Shown: positions 13,480-25,823, counted from the stretch's first letter. The stretch is DNA of 64,000 bases from Cryphonectria parasitica EP155 (GCF_011745365.1 NW_024468916.1:2525630-2589629), one strand, 5' to 3'. The notes: generated from the letters alone by a model not told the origin. A program made the numbers and translations.

Positions 13480-16400
13480 CTACACAAAGTCAACAGCGTC
13501 GCGGAATTCGTCGATGAAGCCTGGTTCGAAATCCTTCAACCAATCTGGCTCTCCAGCTAGTTCCTCTTGCGCTTTCGCGACGCCCTCTTTCTCTTGCACT
13601 TGGTTGACAAGCCGGTTGGTCCCACGGCCTTCCGCTCGCTGTAGCGACCATGTGAACGAGCCAACTCCTTTCATGTCGCCTTCCATGTCAAACGAAGCTC
13701 TGGAACCTTCAGCATTCTTGCGCCGGCAGCCATTCTCTTGAAGGGCTTGAACCATCGCTCCGGCTGCAACTTCATCGTCATGCTCGTCTTCAGTGCCCAG
13801 GCTGTTTCCTCTTTCGACCGGCACTTCCTTTCTTGCGACGCCAATATCTTGATCGAGATACACGCCCATCAACTCGTCATCCGAGAAGTCATCAGATATC
13901 GTAAAAGCGTGCATGTCTTTCGCCCCCGCTTGCTGTTTCTTATCGCCAAATCTTGATACTTTGCGCTCGTAAAAGCGGCTGACCTCTCCCTGCACGCGGT
14001 CCTCAGGCCACTCATCTGCCTCCGTGAGATCGATGATGGCCTCCTCATCGATGGTGTAGGCACTCACATCTGGTAGTTTCCTAGGTTGCAAACCAGTTGG
14101 CTGGCCTAACGTCTCGGGGTCCTTACAAGAGGGGAGTTGATACCCGAGTCCGCGGCCCGCCTCACTAGTCTTTGGGCACTCGTATCCTTTATTGGGAACT
14201 TTCACAGGCTTTTCGCTTGGTGGTACCACATCGGTTCCACCTGTCCGATCGGCTTGATGCTTCGTCAAAAGTCCTGATGGCTGCTCCGGAAGGTTGCCAT
14301 CCGGGTCAATTACCATAAAAAGGCCATCGTCTGCATCAAACTCGCTGTCGTTCCAGCCAATCTCACTGCCATGTGTTAATGCCTCGATGCAGTTCAGCAT
14401 CTCAACATCGTCGATCTCACCGTCGATCTCACCGTCGATGCTCAGCTGATCGGGATTTGCAGTTTGCGCTTTGAGGCTTCGGAATCCGGCCGCTGTATGC
14501 ACTGGGGTTTTCAGGTGTAACGGAAATTTGGCCGCAGGTATATCATGACTGACTTCTGCGGAGACGACGGTTCCAACAATTTCCTCGCACGCAAACTGGC
14601 AAGAAAGCGTCTCCTGAAGAGTAGTTGGTGACCAGGTGAAACAAACCTGGCAGCTGTTCCCATTCTCCGTCCTGAACGACCCCAGCGAATCGCGCCAAAA
14701 GTGTGCCAAAATACCCTCCGAGGTCACGGCCAAAAGATTGACAAGTGGCATTCTTCCCTGCCAGTATCCTCTCGTACTCGTGAAAGCGAGAATAACATCA
14801 ACATGGACCACTGGCCTTCCCTTGGCGTCCATGCTGCTGTCTTTGATCTTGGCTTTGATCGCTAGCCTTGGAAAGGAGCGCAGAGTATCCGCCATCTTTT
14901 TCCCGAAGGGCGGGTTTCGACTGGCGATTCTCTCGATGGTGCTGGTGTCTGCGTTTGCCAGGCTCGCAACGGTCCTGATGTTGTTCGATACAAGCTTGCG
15001 CAGCAGGGCTGGTCCAAGCTGTGGGACTTGCAAGAGCTGCTGCACCGTGCCTTCCCATGCTTTCGCTGTCATCGACCTGGCCAGCTCGAGGGCAGCCCGA
15101 CAAGCCTTGCCGTCCGAGTCGGCTTGCTTGCACTCTACCACCGCCCGTACCAGCCTGTGCATCACTTCCAGAACTCGGCTGGCTTCGCCGCGAAGACGCC
15201 GTCGCTCGAACTCTTTGAGTTCGACATGCCCTACCTCTATTTGCAGGAGCAAAGATACCTTATGAGCAAGGGTGCTCACATTGTTGCCTACGGGGTACTT
15301 GATGAAGGGATCGCTGTTGATTTCTCGGAAGGTTTTCTTTTCATCTGTTTGCCAGCGGATCTCGCGAAACTCATCGGCATCACATAGTGCGTTGAGCTGT
15401 GGTGAGACATCAGCGAGAGTCGACAGCTTTGAGGGAGAGGTCTTACCAGAGTCTGTGTGTTCGCGCCACGAGGAATGTTCAGTATCTGCTTCATTGTGCT
15501 GAACCTGATCATATACTTAGACATGACCTGGCCGTACTCGGTAGGACAAAAATACGTAGAGCTGCCGGTGATCAATTGAGCATCCCAAAGGCTTGAGATT
15601 GTGGACTCGCAGATCTGCTGGAGTCGACCCTCGGCTGTTCTCGCATGGGAGCCCGCGGTCAGGTCCCTGTAGTGACTAGGGTTCCGAAGAAGCCTGACAC
15701 TGAGAAAGGTGCCCTTGAGCCAGTCCTTGGCCCCATTGATGTCCCTGAATGTCTCAAGGCTGATCTCCGAGTTCAAGTGCTCAATCATGTTCTTGTGGAA
15801 GGTGCTCTCAACAATCTGTTGCCCCGATCCAAGGTTTTCGTACCGCTTCTTGTTGCGAGACCTGGTGAGGATGATGGCCAGCGCTGTGTCTTCGAACTGA
15901 GGTCGGCCAGCTCGTCCCAACATCTGCATGATTTCGAGGTCACTGTACTCATGGAGCTGGCCCTCTTGGTAGCATACAGTGCCCTTCAGTAAGACTGTGT
16001 GGCATGGGAGGTTGACACCAACCGCCAGGGTAGAGGTGCAACAGATGACGCTGATGCTGCCCTCCATGAACGCCTCGTGGACTGCCTTCTTGTCGCCTGC
16101 GTCTAGTCCTGCATGGTGAAACGCAACTCCGGACCGAACCATCTCCTGCAGACTTGCATCAATGACAGGTATTGCCTTCCTTGGCTCCGGCCAAAGCCGT
16201 GCACTTGGTGCTTGCTGGCTCCACTTCTCTGCGAGTTGCTTGGCAGCATCGTGACAACTCTTGCGTGTCATGCAGAAGACCAACATGGGCTTCCTCTGAG
16301 AGTACATCTTGATGTACTCCCAAAGCTGGGAATTAAGATAGCTGTCGAAGGCGTAGTCGGACATTTTCACGTTGAACCCATGGACCTTCTTCTCCAACTT

Positions 16401-18355
16401 CACCGGACGGAACTCCTCTCCAAACACTTCACGGTAAGACGGCATGGAAGGGTGGGCGTGGTTTCTGCCCAGCCAAGTTGCGATATCTTCAGAATTTGGT
16501 ATTGTTGCGCTGAGTGCGATGAACCTAATCTTGGCGCCGTACGTCTTCATGCGAGATACAATGGCTTCGAGAGTCGCGCCCCGCGATTCTCCGAGAATAT
16601 GGACCTCATCGATGAGGAAAAGCTTGACGAGATCGAGCAGCTTGCGATGGTCCGTCCAGCTGCGAGTGATTGAATCCCATTTCTCTGGCGTGGTGACGAT
16701 GATCCTTGCCTCGCGCACTCTTCTCATGTCTGATCGCGATGTGTCACCAGTCAGTTCTGACACCGGCATCGACAACGGTCCAAACCTTTGCTGCCACTGC
16801 ACCGCCTTTTCCTTGCACAGGGCCTTGGTAGGCGAAAGATACACGATTTTCGCTTGGTCATTACTTCTCTGATTGGCAAGCTTGCAAATGGCCAGCTCGA
16901 GGAGCGCCGTCTTGCCGCTGCCCGTCGGCGCGGAGACGACCACGTTGTCGTCCGTTTCATACATCGCGTGAAAACATTTGGATTGTACAGAATTAAAAAT
17001 ATTATAAGGGAATGCGGTTCTAAACCTGTCGGGGATTACCTGTGCCGGACTGATGAGAGGTATCCCATTTGCCGTGGGGATGGTGCCAGGAGCGTCAAGG
17101 TTCTCAGAGGTATCGACACATCTTGATGCCCTTGGTGAGGTCTGCCGTGACGAGGTCACAGTTCCTACTGCTGTGTTTGACCCCCGTACGGTATGGGGGA
17201 CTGGAAGAGTGGGGACGGCTCTTCCTTTATTTGGGTCATTGAAAGCGGCGTGATGAGATCCAGTAGGTCCTAGTCCTCTGCCATCCGCATAGGCAACGCC
17301 TGAGCTCCCATAAAGACGTCAGCTGAGACTGGGTTGGCAAACTCCAGATCCCATTGAAACTCACGAAGGCCCGCTGCAAAAGCAGCTGGATCCTCTAGAG
17401 GCTGAGGCGGAGCACCCGTGTATGGGAAATCGAAATAGCCAGGTTCCAAGACGCGCGGCTGGGCATCTTCTGGTGTGGGGATCCCCGCAACCTCTACAGC
17501 CGAAGCGGGCTTGAGTCGTTTGCCCTGGCTGGGAGGGGCTCGGCCAGCCAGTGAACGCTTCCTAGGACCGTGCTCTCTTGGGACTTGGGCCATCGGGTTC
17601 TGCCTTATTGGGCGTTGTCTCGCCGGGAACTGCGCGGCCGGGAATTGTCTCCTTGCTGATTGAAACCGTGGATGTTGTGCCACCGGATTCTGGGCGTTCG
17701 GGTACATGCCTTTGTACGGAGACGCGGATGCGGACGCGGACGCGGACGCGGACGCGTTGCTCGATGGGGGAGAGAAAATTGGAGCGTTCAGCCAATCATT
17801 GGCATTTCCCATGCCGCCAGCAGACAGATGCTGCGAGGTAGGCTGTGAGGGAGCGTCAGAGATGTGGAGCGCACACTGCTGAGGACTCATTGTACCTACA
17901 TGAAAAGGAAATACCGCTGGCTCAGGAGCTTGCGTTGGAATTGACCAAAAGACATCCTCGAACCTAGCTGCCTGGTCAGGTATATGCGTCTGGATGGGCA
18001 TATACGGCTGGATAGGCATGTGCGGTTGGACGAACATAGCCTCTTGGGCAGACTCAACCATGTTCGGGAGGCACGCCTGTGGAGGACCAAAGTCAGGCAC
18101 AGGCGTTGCCTGGGGCATGGGGTGGGCCTCGGGCAGGAAAAGACACGGCCAGTTCGCCGCCGGCTGAGCATGGCCGTGGATGCCATTCCCAGGTTCAGGA
18201 AGATAGAGCATGACACCACTGCCATCCTCAGTCCAAGACAGCATTGGGGTGCCCTTATAGCCCATTGCTTTGATCCTGTTCTGGATCTCCTGGCGCAACT
18301 CGTGGCTCAGGGAATCCCATACAGGATCTTGTTTCCAGGTTTTTGGCTTGGTCAT
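13480..18355 (-). CDS. mer3: MER3/HFM1 meiotic crossover DNA helicase
   Basis: I assemble one gene from three exons: 18355-17365, 17299-15447 and 15396-13480, giving 1586 residues. Intron 1 (65 bp) has GTGAGT, a CTGAC branch site 18 bases from its AG, and joins phase 1 to phase 1; intron 2 is 50 bp (GTAAGA..CAG). Residues 1-330 are Pro/Met/Gln-rich and disordered. The helicase core follows: VQSKCF Q-type region, Walker A APTGSGKT (454-461), the TTPEKWD motif, DEVH box (561-564), SATIPN and QMLGRAGRPQFEDTA. Then come winged-helix and Sec63-type regions with a helix-hairpin-helix-like PQLGPALLRKLV, and an acidic tail. MER3/HFM1 is a superfamily 2 (Ski2-like) 3'-5' helicase of the ZMM group that stabilises recombination intermediates for class I crossovers. 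The helicase exon has no ATG before the Q-type region, which supports the upstream exon. ATG 18355 is preferred over the in-frame 18658. Confidence 0.88.
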
Positions 18356-19342
18356 CTTGGAGGCTGTAGGGCGACGATTGGGTGGATGATGATCGACCTG
18401 GGGAAACAAAGATGAGGAGGAGAAAAGAAGGGCAGTTCCAAGGAAAGAACTGGTGGATATGGATAGTTGAAAAGGCTGTGGGGGCTTTGCCAGTAATGAC
18501 CAAGGAGCCGTTAACAAACAGTTCTTTGAGACTGTGGGTAGAGAAGGCTGTATGATGTCTGGGAAAGATAGAGACAAGTAGACCAGATTCTGCTTCAGAG
18601 GGTCGTTGGGGAGAAGGAAGTTATAACCTGGGTGCTTGGGAAGAGGGCAGGAGCACATCTTTAATGTGAGAACTGGGCGAAGAAGCTTCGTCCTTTCCTA
18701 GAAAGGCATTTTTGTCAATTTTTGGTAGTCCCAGGAGCTATTGGCAGAAGGAACGGCCTTGGAGCATCCTAGTGCTTGCTGCACCTATGTCGTATAGTGA
18801 ATCAGTAAGGTGCACAGTGCTTGCTTTGGATCCGGTGGTCACTTGGGACGATGACAAAAAGAGCTCGAGAAACGAAATCCTAATTGTAGACAAAAGGTCT
18901 AGAAACACGGTTTGTGAATTGGTCTGTCGAGTGTGTCAATATGCCAGGTGCTGCCTCCTCATCAATGCATGCAGGTGTATGCATGTACATGCTGTAGACC
19001 TGAACGCTGTGAGCCCACCCTGCACGTGAAACAATCATCACGAGTGTCCCAGCATGTCTTTCCAGTATGCTGTGGTGTTGGTGTAGCCGTCTGCCCTGGG
19101 CCCATCCTCGACATCAGTGTCCCACAATCTGTCCATCTATCGGGTATAATTCATTGTTCCTTCATCACTCTAGACAGATGGTGCTGTCCTGATGTACAAT
19201 ACAGACCTTTTATCAAAGGTGTATTACACATACATATTCTGTTCGCCCTAAAAATAGCCTCATTTGAGCTTCTGATAGGGCTAGGCTCTCCCCTCCCAAG
19301 TTTTCTCGTTGTCAATACTCCTAGCGCTGAGTCTTGAGTCAC
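18356..19342. other. MER3 upstream region and 3' flank of nucleotide-sugar transporter
   Basis: Non-coding. The MER3 frame stays open upstream to an ATG at 18658, but those 101 residues read like leader sequence (low conservation appearance, Ser/Leu/Pro/Phe mixture). The remainder to 19342 is AT-balanced DNA with short chance frames only. Confidence 0.5.
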
Positions 19343-21453
19343 TCAGTCATCACGTGTCTTCCCTCTAGCAGACGGTACTCGAGCATGATGAAACGACGGG
19401 GTTGCTGGTCTTGATGTTGACAAGCCGAGTGAGTTTGCAGAATCCAATGGATTGAGTAATGCTGAGCCACCAGGGGAGGGTACCCTAGGCGTTGAAGCGA
19501 TGACCGTCTTCTCAAAATTGACGATATTGATGGGGGGCGGTCGACCTCGCTTACGATCGGGTCCGCTATAGAGCCACGTAGAGAACAGCACCAACAAGGT
19601 GCCCATGATGAACTGTAAGATCCCGTTAGTGCTGCCCCTTGATAGTACTGCCAAGATGCTATCGAGGTGTGACTTGAGGCCAAGGTATAATGTGACGATC
19701 GACGCGTATTTGAGTCGCGGTACCCATCAAGGGCGAGATCACAAAGTTAGGGCCCTAGTACGCCCTAGAGCTACTATATAGACACAGTATTGCCGAGCCT
19801 TTGGCAGTGCAACAAGACGCTGTTCGATATGCCCAACTGAGAGAAGAAACCCCCCACCCCCGGCACTTGCCAGTGATGTTTAGCAGTAGGGGACACGCTC
19901 TCACATGCGACTAGCCCTAAGAGATGGGTTGGGTACTGATGCCGGACTGCAGGGCCATCCATGGTATATCCTGCTGCTGGGCAAGGGTGGAGACAAATCA
20001 CCAACCGCTAGACGAGATCCAGACACAAGGAAAAAGGAGAAAGAAACGTACTGTTGTCGACACCTCGAAGCCGAAGAACCAGAGGCTGAAAATGAAGCTG
20101 ATGATGATGCTGATACTCGTCGCAAAGTTTTTGGCGATATTGTCCGCATAGTTGATGCAGAGACTAGTGAGCACGCCGCCCATCGCCTGGAAGACGATAG
20201 CCGTCCACACCACACTATTGTATCCCTCGAAGAACCCATACTGGGCAATTTCCTCGCCGTCCTTCATGATTACGCCAAAGAACAGAGCCGGGAACAGGCT
20301 GTAGAAGGACAGCTGGATGTTGCGCGTCCACACGCTGACAGGTGTCGCAGACTCCTTGAGAACCTTCTCGAAGTATACTCCCGTCAGCCCGGACACGCCT
20401 GCCGCGACGAGCACCGCTGTCAGGCCCAGGGAGTAGTTCATCTCTGGATCAGGATCCATGTCGGCCTCGATTCCCTCATACGTAGCCGACCGCTTCACCA
20501 CGTTCGAAACCCCTTCGGCGAGGCCCTCGACGGCCCGGCGCGTCAACTCGTGCGCGACATCCACCACCCCACCGGCAGCCTGGCCGAGCTCATGCATAGA
20601 CCGCGGGAAGAAGTGATCACTAAAATCATGGATGACGAGTGCGGACTCCTTGGCCGAGCCGGACGGTAGAGAGACAATAGCCACGCCGACGGTAAGGAGG
20701 ATTACAGAAGCCCAGCGCTTGACGCTCAGGGACCGACCGAGGAGGGATACGCTGAAGACGGCCGTGGTGAGAATCTACGACTGCGGGTCAGTGACAAAAG
20801 GTTCATCGAAGCGGAGCGCGCAAAGGCCTGGGATGCGCTGAGGTGTTGACCAACCTTGAGCTGGTATAGGATTTGAAAGTGCACCGGGTCCAGATTGCCC
20901 AGCGCGACGTATTGCAGCGTGTTCTCGAGCGTGTACAGCGTCGCCGGTATCGCCAGCTTCCACCCATCCCCACTGAAGACAGACCGGTATATTTGCTCGA
21001 ACAGCACCGTGGCAGGCGTCTGGGGCGCGAGACTCCGCGAAACCTCGTATATCGCAAACGTGGACGACAGGGCGAGCTTCAGGACCTCATTCAGCAGGAC
21101 TGCAGTGCTTGTAAAGTATCTTCGGTCGCTCGTGGGGGGCATAATACGGCTGTAGTGCATGATCTACCCAGCAATAGCATTGTCAGTCCGAGCAATCGCA
21201 GGGGCACTTCGCGGGTCTCGAATCGAGTTCTCAAACGCACGAGTATTAAGGCGGAGTTCTGAAAGGTCAACTGTTCGCGCGCGCACGGCACATTATTAGC
21301 CAAGAGCTCCGAAAGACAAAGGGAAGGACAAGAAGTCAAAGGGATCCAATGGCGTACTGTGATGAGCGACGCCTGTTTCATAGGCAGGCCAAAGAGTGTA
21401 GGACCTCCTCCTCCCATGGCGCCTTTTGACGCAGGCGCATCAAACATAGCCAT
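19343..21453 (-). CDS. gms1: UDP-galactose/UDP-N-acetylglucosamine-type nucleotide-sugar transporter
   Basis: Five exons, 21453-21358, 21270-21241, 21163-20855, 20774-20052 and 19612-19343, give 475 residues. All junctions agree in phase; exon 2 is only 30 bp and is needed to complete SLITLTFQNSALILIMHYSR. The protein is polytopic with about ten hydrophobic helices. Family landmarks include TLFGLPMK, LTFQNSALIL, LYTLENTLQYVALGNLDP, QILYQLKILTTAVFSV, GLTGVYFEKVLK, SVWTRNIQLS and CINYADNIAKNFATSISI. These identify the UAA/Gms1 family of Golgi antiporters exchanging UDP-sugar for UMP. A hydrophilic insert (about residues 180-240) is unusual and the C-terminal tail is Pro/Ser-rich and cytosolic. 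Intron 4 is 439 bp, far longer than the others (about 80-117 bp). Substrate (UDP-Gal against UDP-GlcNAc) cannot be fixed from sequence alone. It works in the same compartment as the mannosyltransferases in this window. Confidence 0.9.
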
Positions 21454-23479
21454 GATGCCTCCTCCTCCTCTCCAGAGGGCACACGCTCTGGATCCAGCAG
21501 TGATTTGAGAATTTCTGGTATTGTTTTTGTTGTCCAAGATTGTTGGGAAGGTCCAATGGCCTTGGGCGCGTGTGTGTGTGCAAGCTGATGATGCAGCAGC
21601 AGCGTTGAAAGCGTAGTGGGTTGTGTTGGTAGTGAGGTGGGCTGGGAGTTCTGCGTCATAGGCGAGTTCCTGGTGCAGGGACATCAAGGTGCAGTGCAGC
21701 AGTGAATTTTGAGGGTCTCTTGTTTGGGGTTCCCTTCACATAATGTTTCCACTGCGGCATGTCCAGCAGGGGTTCAGGGTTGCATCGAGACTGGACCCCT
21801 GCTTCACAGCTGGATTCCTCTGGCCAGTGATCCGCTTATGGGGGCCACCCACAGCCGCCACACCCAGGAATGGACATCAGCAAGAAATCCATCGCGATCC
21901 GGGGACGACCACCACCGCCCCCGCCCCCCCAAAAAGAAGAAGAAAGAGATGCAGCCTGGGGTTTTTTAATCTACGTAACTGGACAATTGACTTGTTCAAC
22001 ATTTTACGCGTGGCATTTTGTTCAGTATTCAGTCATTAATCCTGTGGATGAGCTAAGAGCCATCGAGCATGTGCTATATGGTACTTATATTCAGGCTAGG
22101 CCTATGAGAAACTCATGGTAATCCAGTAAAAACAAGCAGTCTTTTGTAACCTTGATAATTGCTGGAATGAGGGGGTTTCTGGTATTTGCACTCAACCTGA
22201 TCCCAAGAGCTGGTCACCTCGCCTCAGTGATGAGGTCCAATGAAGCCGGATGCTCTGCATGTACCCCACCCAAAGAGCTGTGTCTAGCTCCTCTTGAACC
22301 TGGGGTCAGGCTGTCCTAGTGTCATTTCTACAAATGTATGCCATCTCGTGCCCAGGAAATTGTTCAGTTCCCCCGTTGTATCCATCGGACATCTTGTCTT
22401 GCATTTCTGAACGAATTTCTATTTCCTGGCTGACTCCCAGGATTCAGTGGGACTGGTGAATGGGGGATTAATTTGCTGAGTAAGAGGCAGTCAGCGGGGG
22501 GGGGGGGTATTTGATAACAGAACTGCAGCAGATTTTGCCAGAGCACAGATAGAGCATACTATTGCTATGACGTCTTACATCCTAATTCTAATGTTGACCT
22601 CAAAAGCAGACCTGTGAACTCGTGTTTGTGCCTACAGAATGCCTCCTATTTTTACAAATGGCAATTTTAAACACCTGCTCAGCATGATAGCTATTGACCT
22701 ATCCACAAGACCATTTTTCTAAGCACTAGAACTGAACAGTCCATCCTTGTCACATGTCCAAAGAGTGTGGCTTGCATCTCGGATCACACCCTTGCCAGTC
22801 CCTTGGGTTCAATGTTGACCACAACTGCGGGCTCCCACCCTCCACTATAGCAACCACACCCCCAGATCACGCACGCCATCTTGCCTAACCAGCAACGCAC
22901 ACTCCCATAACCTGCAGCATGGCACCCTCTTTTTCAGGGCCATCCGAAGCCTGAACCAGGTCATCCGTTTTGATGAAACAAAGAGCTGCACCACCAACAC
23001 TCCGCGTACCGGCAGAACAGACCATGATCGCCCAATGACGCGACAGCGCCACCCAATTTTGGCAGCCTCCAACACGCCATTGGAATCAGACAAGGGACAC
23101 AAGAGAGGAAAGAGGAGGGACATGATGTGCTCTATCGGCTTGCGCGGCGTGAAACTCTCAGTGTCCGAAATCCATGACCCGGTCCGTCTCACCATCCACG
23201 GGCGGAGGCGATCCACAATCAGTTCGCTGCAGCGGAGGGGTCTGAGCGTGCGCCGTTGTCTATCGGCGCGGTGACCATAGACTGACGGGCGAGTTCGGAC
23301 GCAGGTGCCACACGCACAACTTTATTTCAACGTCTTGTTGACGATTGGAAAGGACTTGTACACACTATCCACGCCCTCTTTCGCCACACTGTCGAGACGT
23401 GAGCGAGCGTGTGGATTTGCTGGTCCTGCTGCGCAACGCTGCAACCACGCAGTTTCCTTTGTGTCCACAGCAGTGACAG
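21454..23479. other. Gene-poor intergenic region
   Basis: Two kilobases with no supported gene. It contains the promoter of the transporter gene (minus strand, from 21454), a run of 12 G at 22496-22507, and otherwise unstructured sequence. Open frames here are all short and lack recognisable motifs. Confidence 0.55.
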
Positions 23480-23760
23480 CTAACACAACAAAACTTCGGT
23501 GCAGCCAAAACCCTCCGCGCCCACAGGCGGCACGCGCATCAACACAGCAGTGTCTACAAACCCCATTGCCTCGACGATGTCCTCAACAACCTTAGGAACC
23601 CTCGTATGATCCGCAGCAAAATCCAAGCCTCGACCGCCTTTGCTGATCCGCCGAAGTTCCTCCACGACGCTCGGCGCGTTCAGCGAGTTGACGGTATAAT
23701 GGAGCCCTCCGCCGTCAGTCTAAGGGACGTTCATCACCATGCTCCCGCCGGCCTGGAAGT
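23480..23760 (-). pseudogene. Fragment of a zinc-type alcohol dehydrogenase
   Basis: About 65 codons read VVEELRRISKGGRGLDF, AADHTRVPKVVEDIVEAMG and TAVLMRVPPVGAE. This follows the C-terminal Rossmann-domain pattern of medium-chain (aryl-)alcohol dehydrogenases (EEIRRLT..GGVDYALDTTGVP..V..ALG..GT..LVGVPPPGAE). The frame carries an in-frame TAG just upstream (near 23720), and no catalytic domain with zinc-binding Cys/His or GXGXXG is visible on either side. It therefore looks like a relic exon or partial duplication rather than a working gene. Assigned from pattern memory only; a search is needed to confirm the exact subfamily. Confidence 0.45.
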
Positions 23761-24212
23761 CAGACTATGGGCAGTTGATATCCATGACCACCGGGGTATT
23801 CTTGTTAACTACGCTGTGATTCTTAACCAACATCCCACCCATACATTCTATCACATCGAATCCTTTCTGCAGGACTTTCGAAAGCTGAATGGTAATCATG
23901 ACCCCGCTGAGACACCGCGGCCTACGAAAAGGCCATCGCCCAAGGTCTCCATGACACAGCCGGTCTTCACGAGTAATCAGAGCTGCTCGTAGATCGGACG
24001 CGGCCTAGCGGCTGATCCCCAATACCTACGTAGTGTTTGCCTCGGTGAATAGGAATCTTGAGGTTCAAGGAGGCTGGGGAGGTTAGCAGCGGGCAGCAAT
24101 TACGTGTAGCAACTACGACGACGCGAGAAGAAAGGAAATAAGAAGACTCGAGAGATCGTAGTTCATGGCTCCTTAGATTTAATTTCAATGTAACTGACCT
24201 CTACGGCCTTCA

Positions 24213-25823
24213 CAATGACTACGGTTCAAATATTCCTGAGAGCTGCCCGAAATGTATGGGCCATCATTACGAACATGGCCTTTTGACGAACACGTGCTCA
24301 TGACGTTGAGACATTAAGCATCCAAGACAGCAAGTGAGGTGGCTCAGCCTGCACGAGTACCAGTCCCAGAGCTTGTTGAAGGATGTAAGTGGATCATAAT
24401 TCGACATTATGGCGACCTCAACTCATGAGTCCGACCGCAGTATTATGGCGTTCCGGTCCCACGAGGCCAGCTCGCACGAATACCGGAGGATGTTGCTCGC
24501 ATTGTCGAGGAGCTCGGTGAGTGACGTGATCACTTAGGGATGAGGGGGTCCTTGGGGGGGGGGGGGGGTAAGGATGGAGAGCCTTCACCTGACTGACAAC
24601 CTTGCAGGAGGGAAGTGTGTAGTGAATTCACAGATCCTGAAAGTGGACGCGGTAAGGGGACGTTCGACAATGGTCTGAAAGGAGGCATCCAACTTGTCGA
24701 CAGCCCCAGCGCCGGAAAGAAGATAGCCGAGCAGATATTGGGCCATCGCCCCAAGACCAAGCAGACCACCGGCAACGGCCTGTCGGTAGACAAAGTCTAC
24801 GTGGCAGAGGTACTCATGTATGACGAAGAATGGTATCTGGCCATTGCTATCGACCGTGAGAACTTCCGCCCGGCGGTCATCATCTCGAAAAGTGGTGGCA
24901 TGGACATCGAGACCGTGGCCAAGCAGACCCCAGACGAGGTTAACAAGTACCACTTCAAACATTAGCGAAGGTATAACGGTCGAACTTCTGGGTCAGATTG
25001 CGGAAGCCATGTGGACGTCGTCTGGACACGAGGCCAGCCTTGGAGAGGCGCTCAACAAGATGCACAAGCTCTTCATCTCCAAGGATGCCACACTGATGAA
25101 GATCAATCCCTTAGTCCGTCACGCCGACACTCAGAGTTTTACTTGTCTCGACGCCAAGTTCTCTTTTGGTGATGCCGCGAAGCCTCGGCAGCAGGAGCTC
25201 TTTGCTATAAGGGATCGAGACAGCGAGAGCGGTGTCACTACAGCTAAAAGCTAGAAGCCGAGATACACGGCCTTGTCTATATCCAGATGGATGGCTCAAT
25301 TGGTCATGTCGTTAACGGCGCGGGCCTCGCAATGGCCACCAACGACGCGATTGCACACCACGGTGGCACCAGCGCAAATCTCCTAGATGCAGGTGGGCAG
25401 GCCACAACGGAAACTATGCAGAAAGCCTTCGAGATTATTCGCAAGGATGACAGAGTCAATTGCATCTTGGTCAATATCTACGGAGGTGCGTACCTACATC
25501 CATCCCTGTCAGCAGGATAACCACTGACTGGTTTGTTCGCGATTTTCAGGCATCATTCGCTGTGATATGATTGCGGAATCAATCATTGGGGCTGCGAAGA
25601 AGATCGGGTCATTCCGAATGCCCGTGGGTCTTGCGCCTGCAAGGAACCAGCTTGGAGCAAGGCTTGAAGCTCGTAAGTGTGTGTTTTGAATTATTGCCGA
25701 CTTGTATACAGGATGACTTACTTGTTGTAGTTGGAAGACGCTCATCTAGGGCTCCATACTGAAGCTGAGTTTGGCGAGGCTGCGAAGAGGGCCGTAGAAT
25801 TGGCTGGGTCCGATCTTTCATAG
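24213..25823 (+). pseudogene. lsc2: Frameshifted succinyl-CoA ligase beta-subunit gene
   Basis: Recognisable ATP-grasp succinate-CoA ligase beta sequence runs collinearly through the span: RWLSLHEYQSQSLLKD, YGVPVPRGQLARIPEDV, GRGKGTFDNGLKGGIQLVD, EEWYLAIAIDREN, RPAVIISKSGGMDIETVAK, SEGITVELLGQIAEAM, NGAGLAMATNDAI, SANLLDAGGQATTETM, ILVNIYGG, IIRCDMIAESIIGAAKKIG and VLRLQGTSLEQGL. Introns still have good sites (GTAAGT..CAG near 24387-24441; GTGAGT..CAG near 24516-24607; GTGCGT..CAG near 25486-25550). The reading frame breaks at least four times: one base missing in the GGRG loop (about 24646), one extra base after HFK (about 24962), a shift near 25245-25255, and one extra G near 25627. The intact enzyme is a mitochondrial TCA-cycle subunit; this copy should not make it. 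Exon 1 (ATG 24213, a possible presequence) is uncertain. Confidence 0.82.
24554..24568 (+). repeat. Run of 15 G
   Basis: Homopolymer inside an intron of the succinyl-CoA ligase remnant. Similar G (or C) runs occur at 22496-22507, 28333-28343, 33003-33016 and 47179-47190, all outside coding sequence. Confidence 0.95.

Noticed and set aside
18356..18658. Longer MER3 start at the ATG 18658
   Set aside because: The extra 101 residues look like translated leader; the ATG at 18355 begins a charged, helix-forming segment (KPKTWKQDPVWDSLSHELRQ) and has a better context. Not excluded without transcript data.
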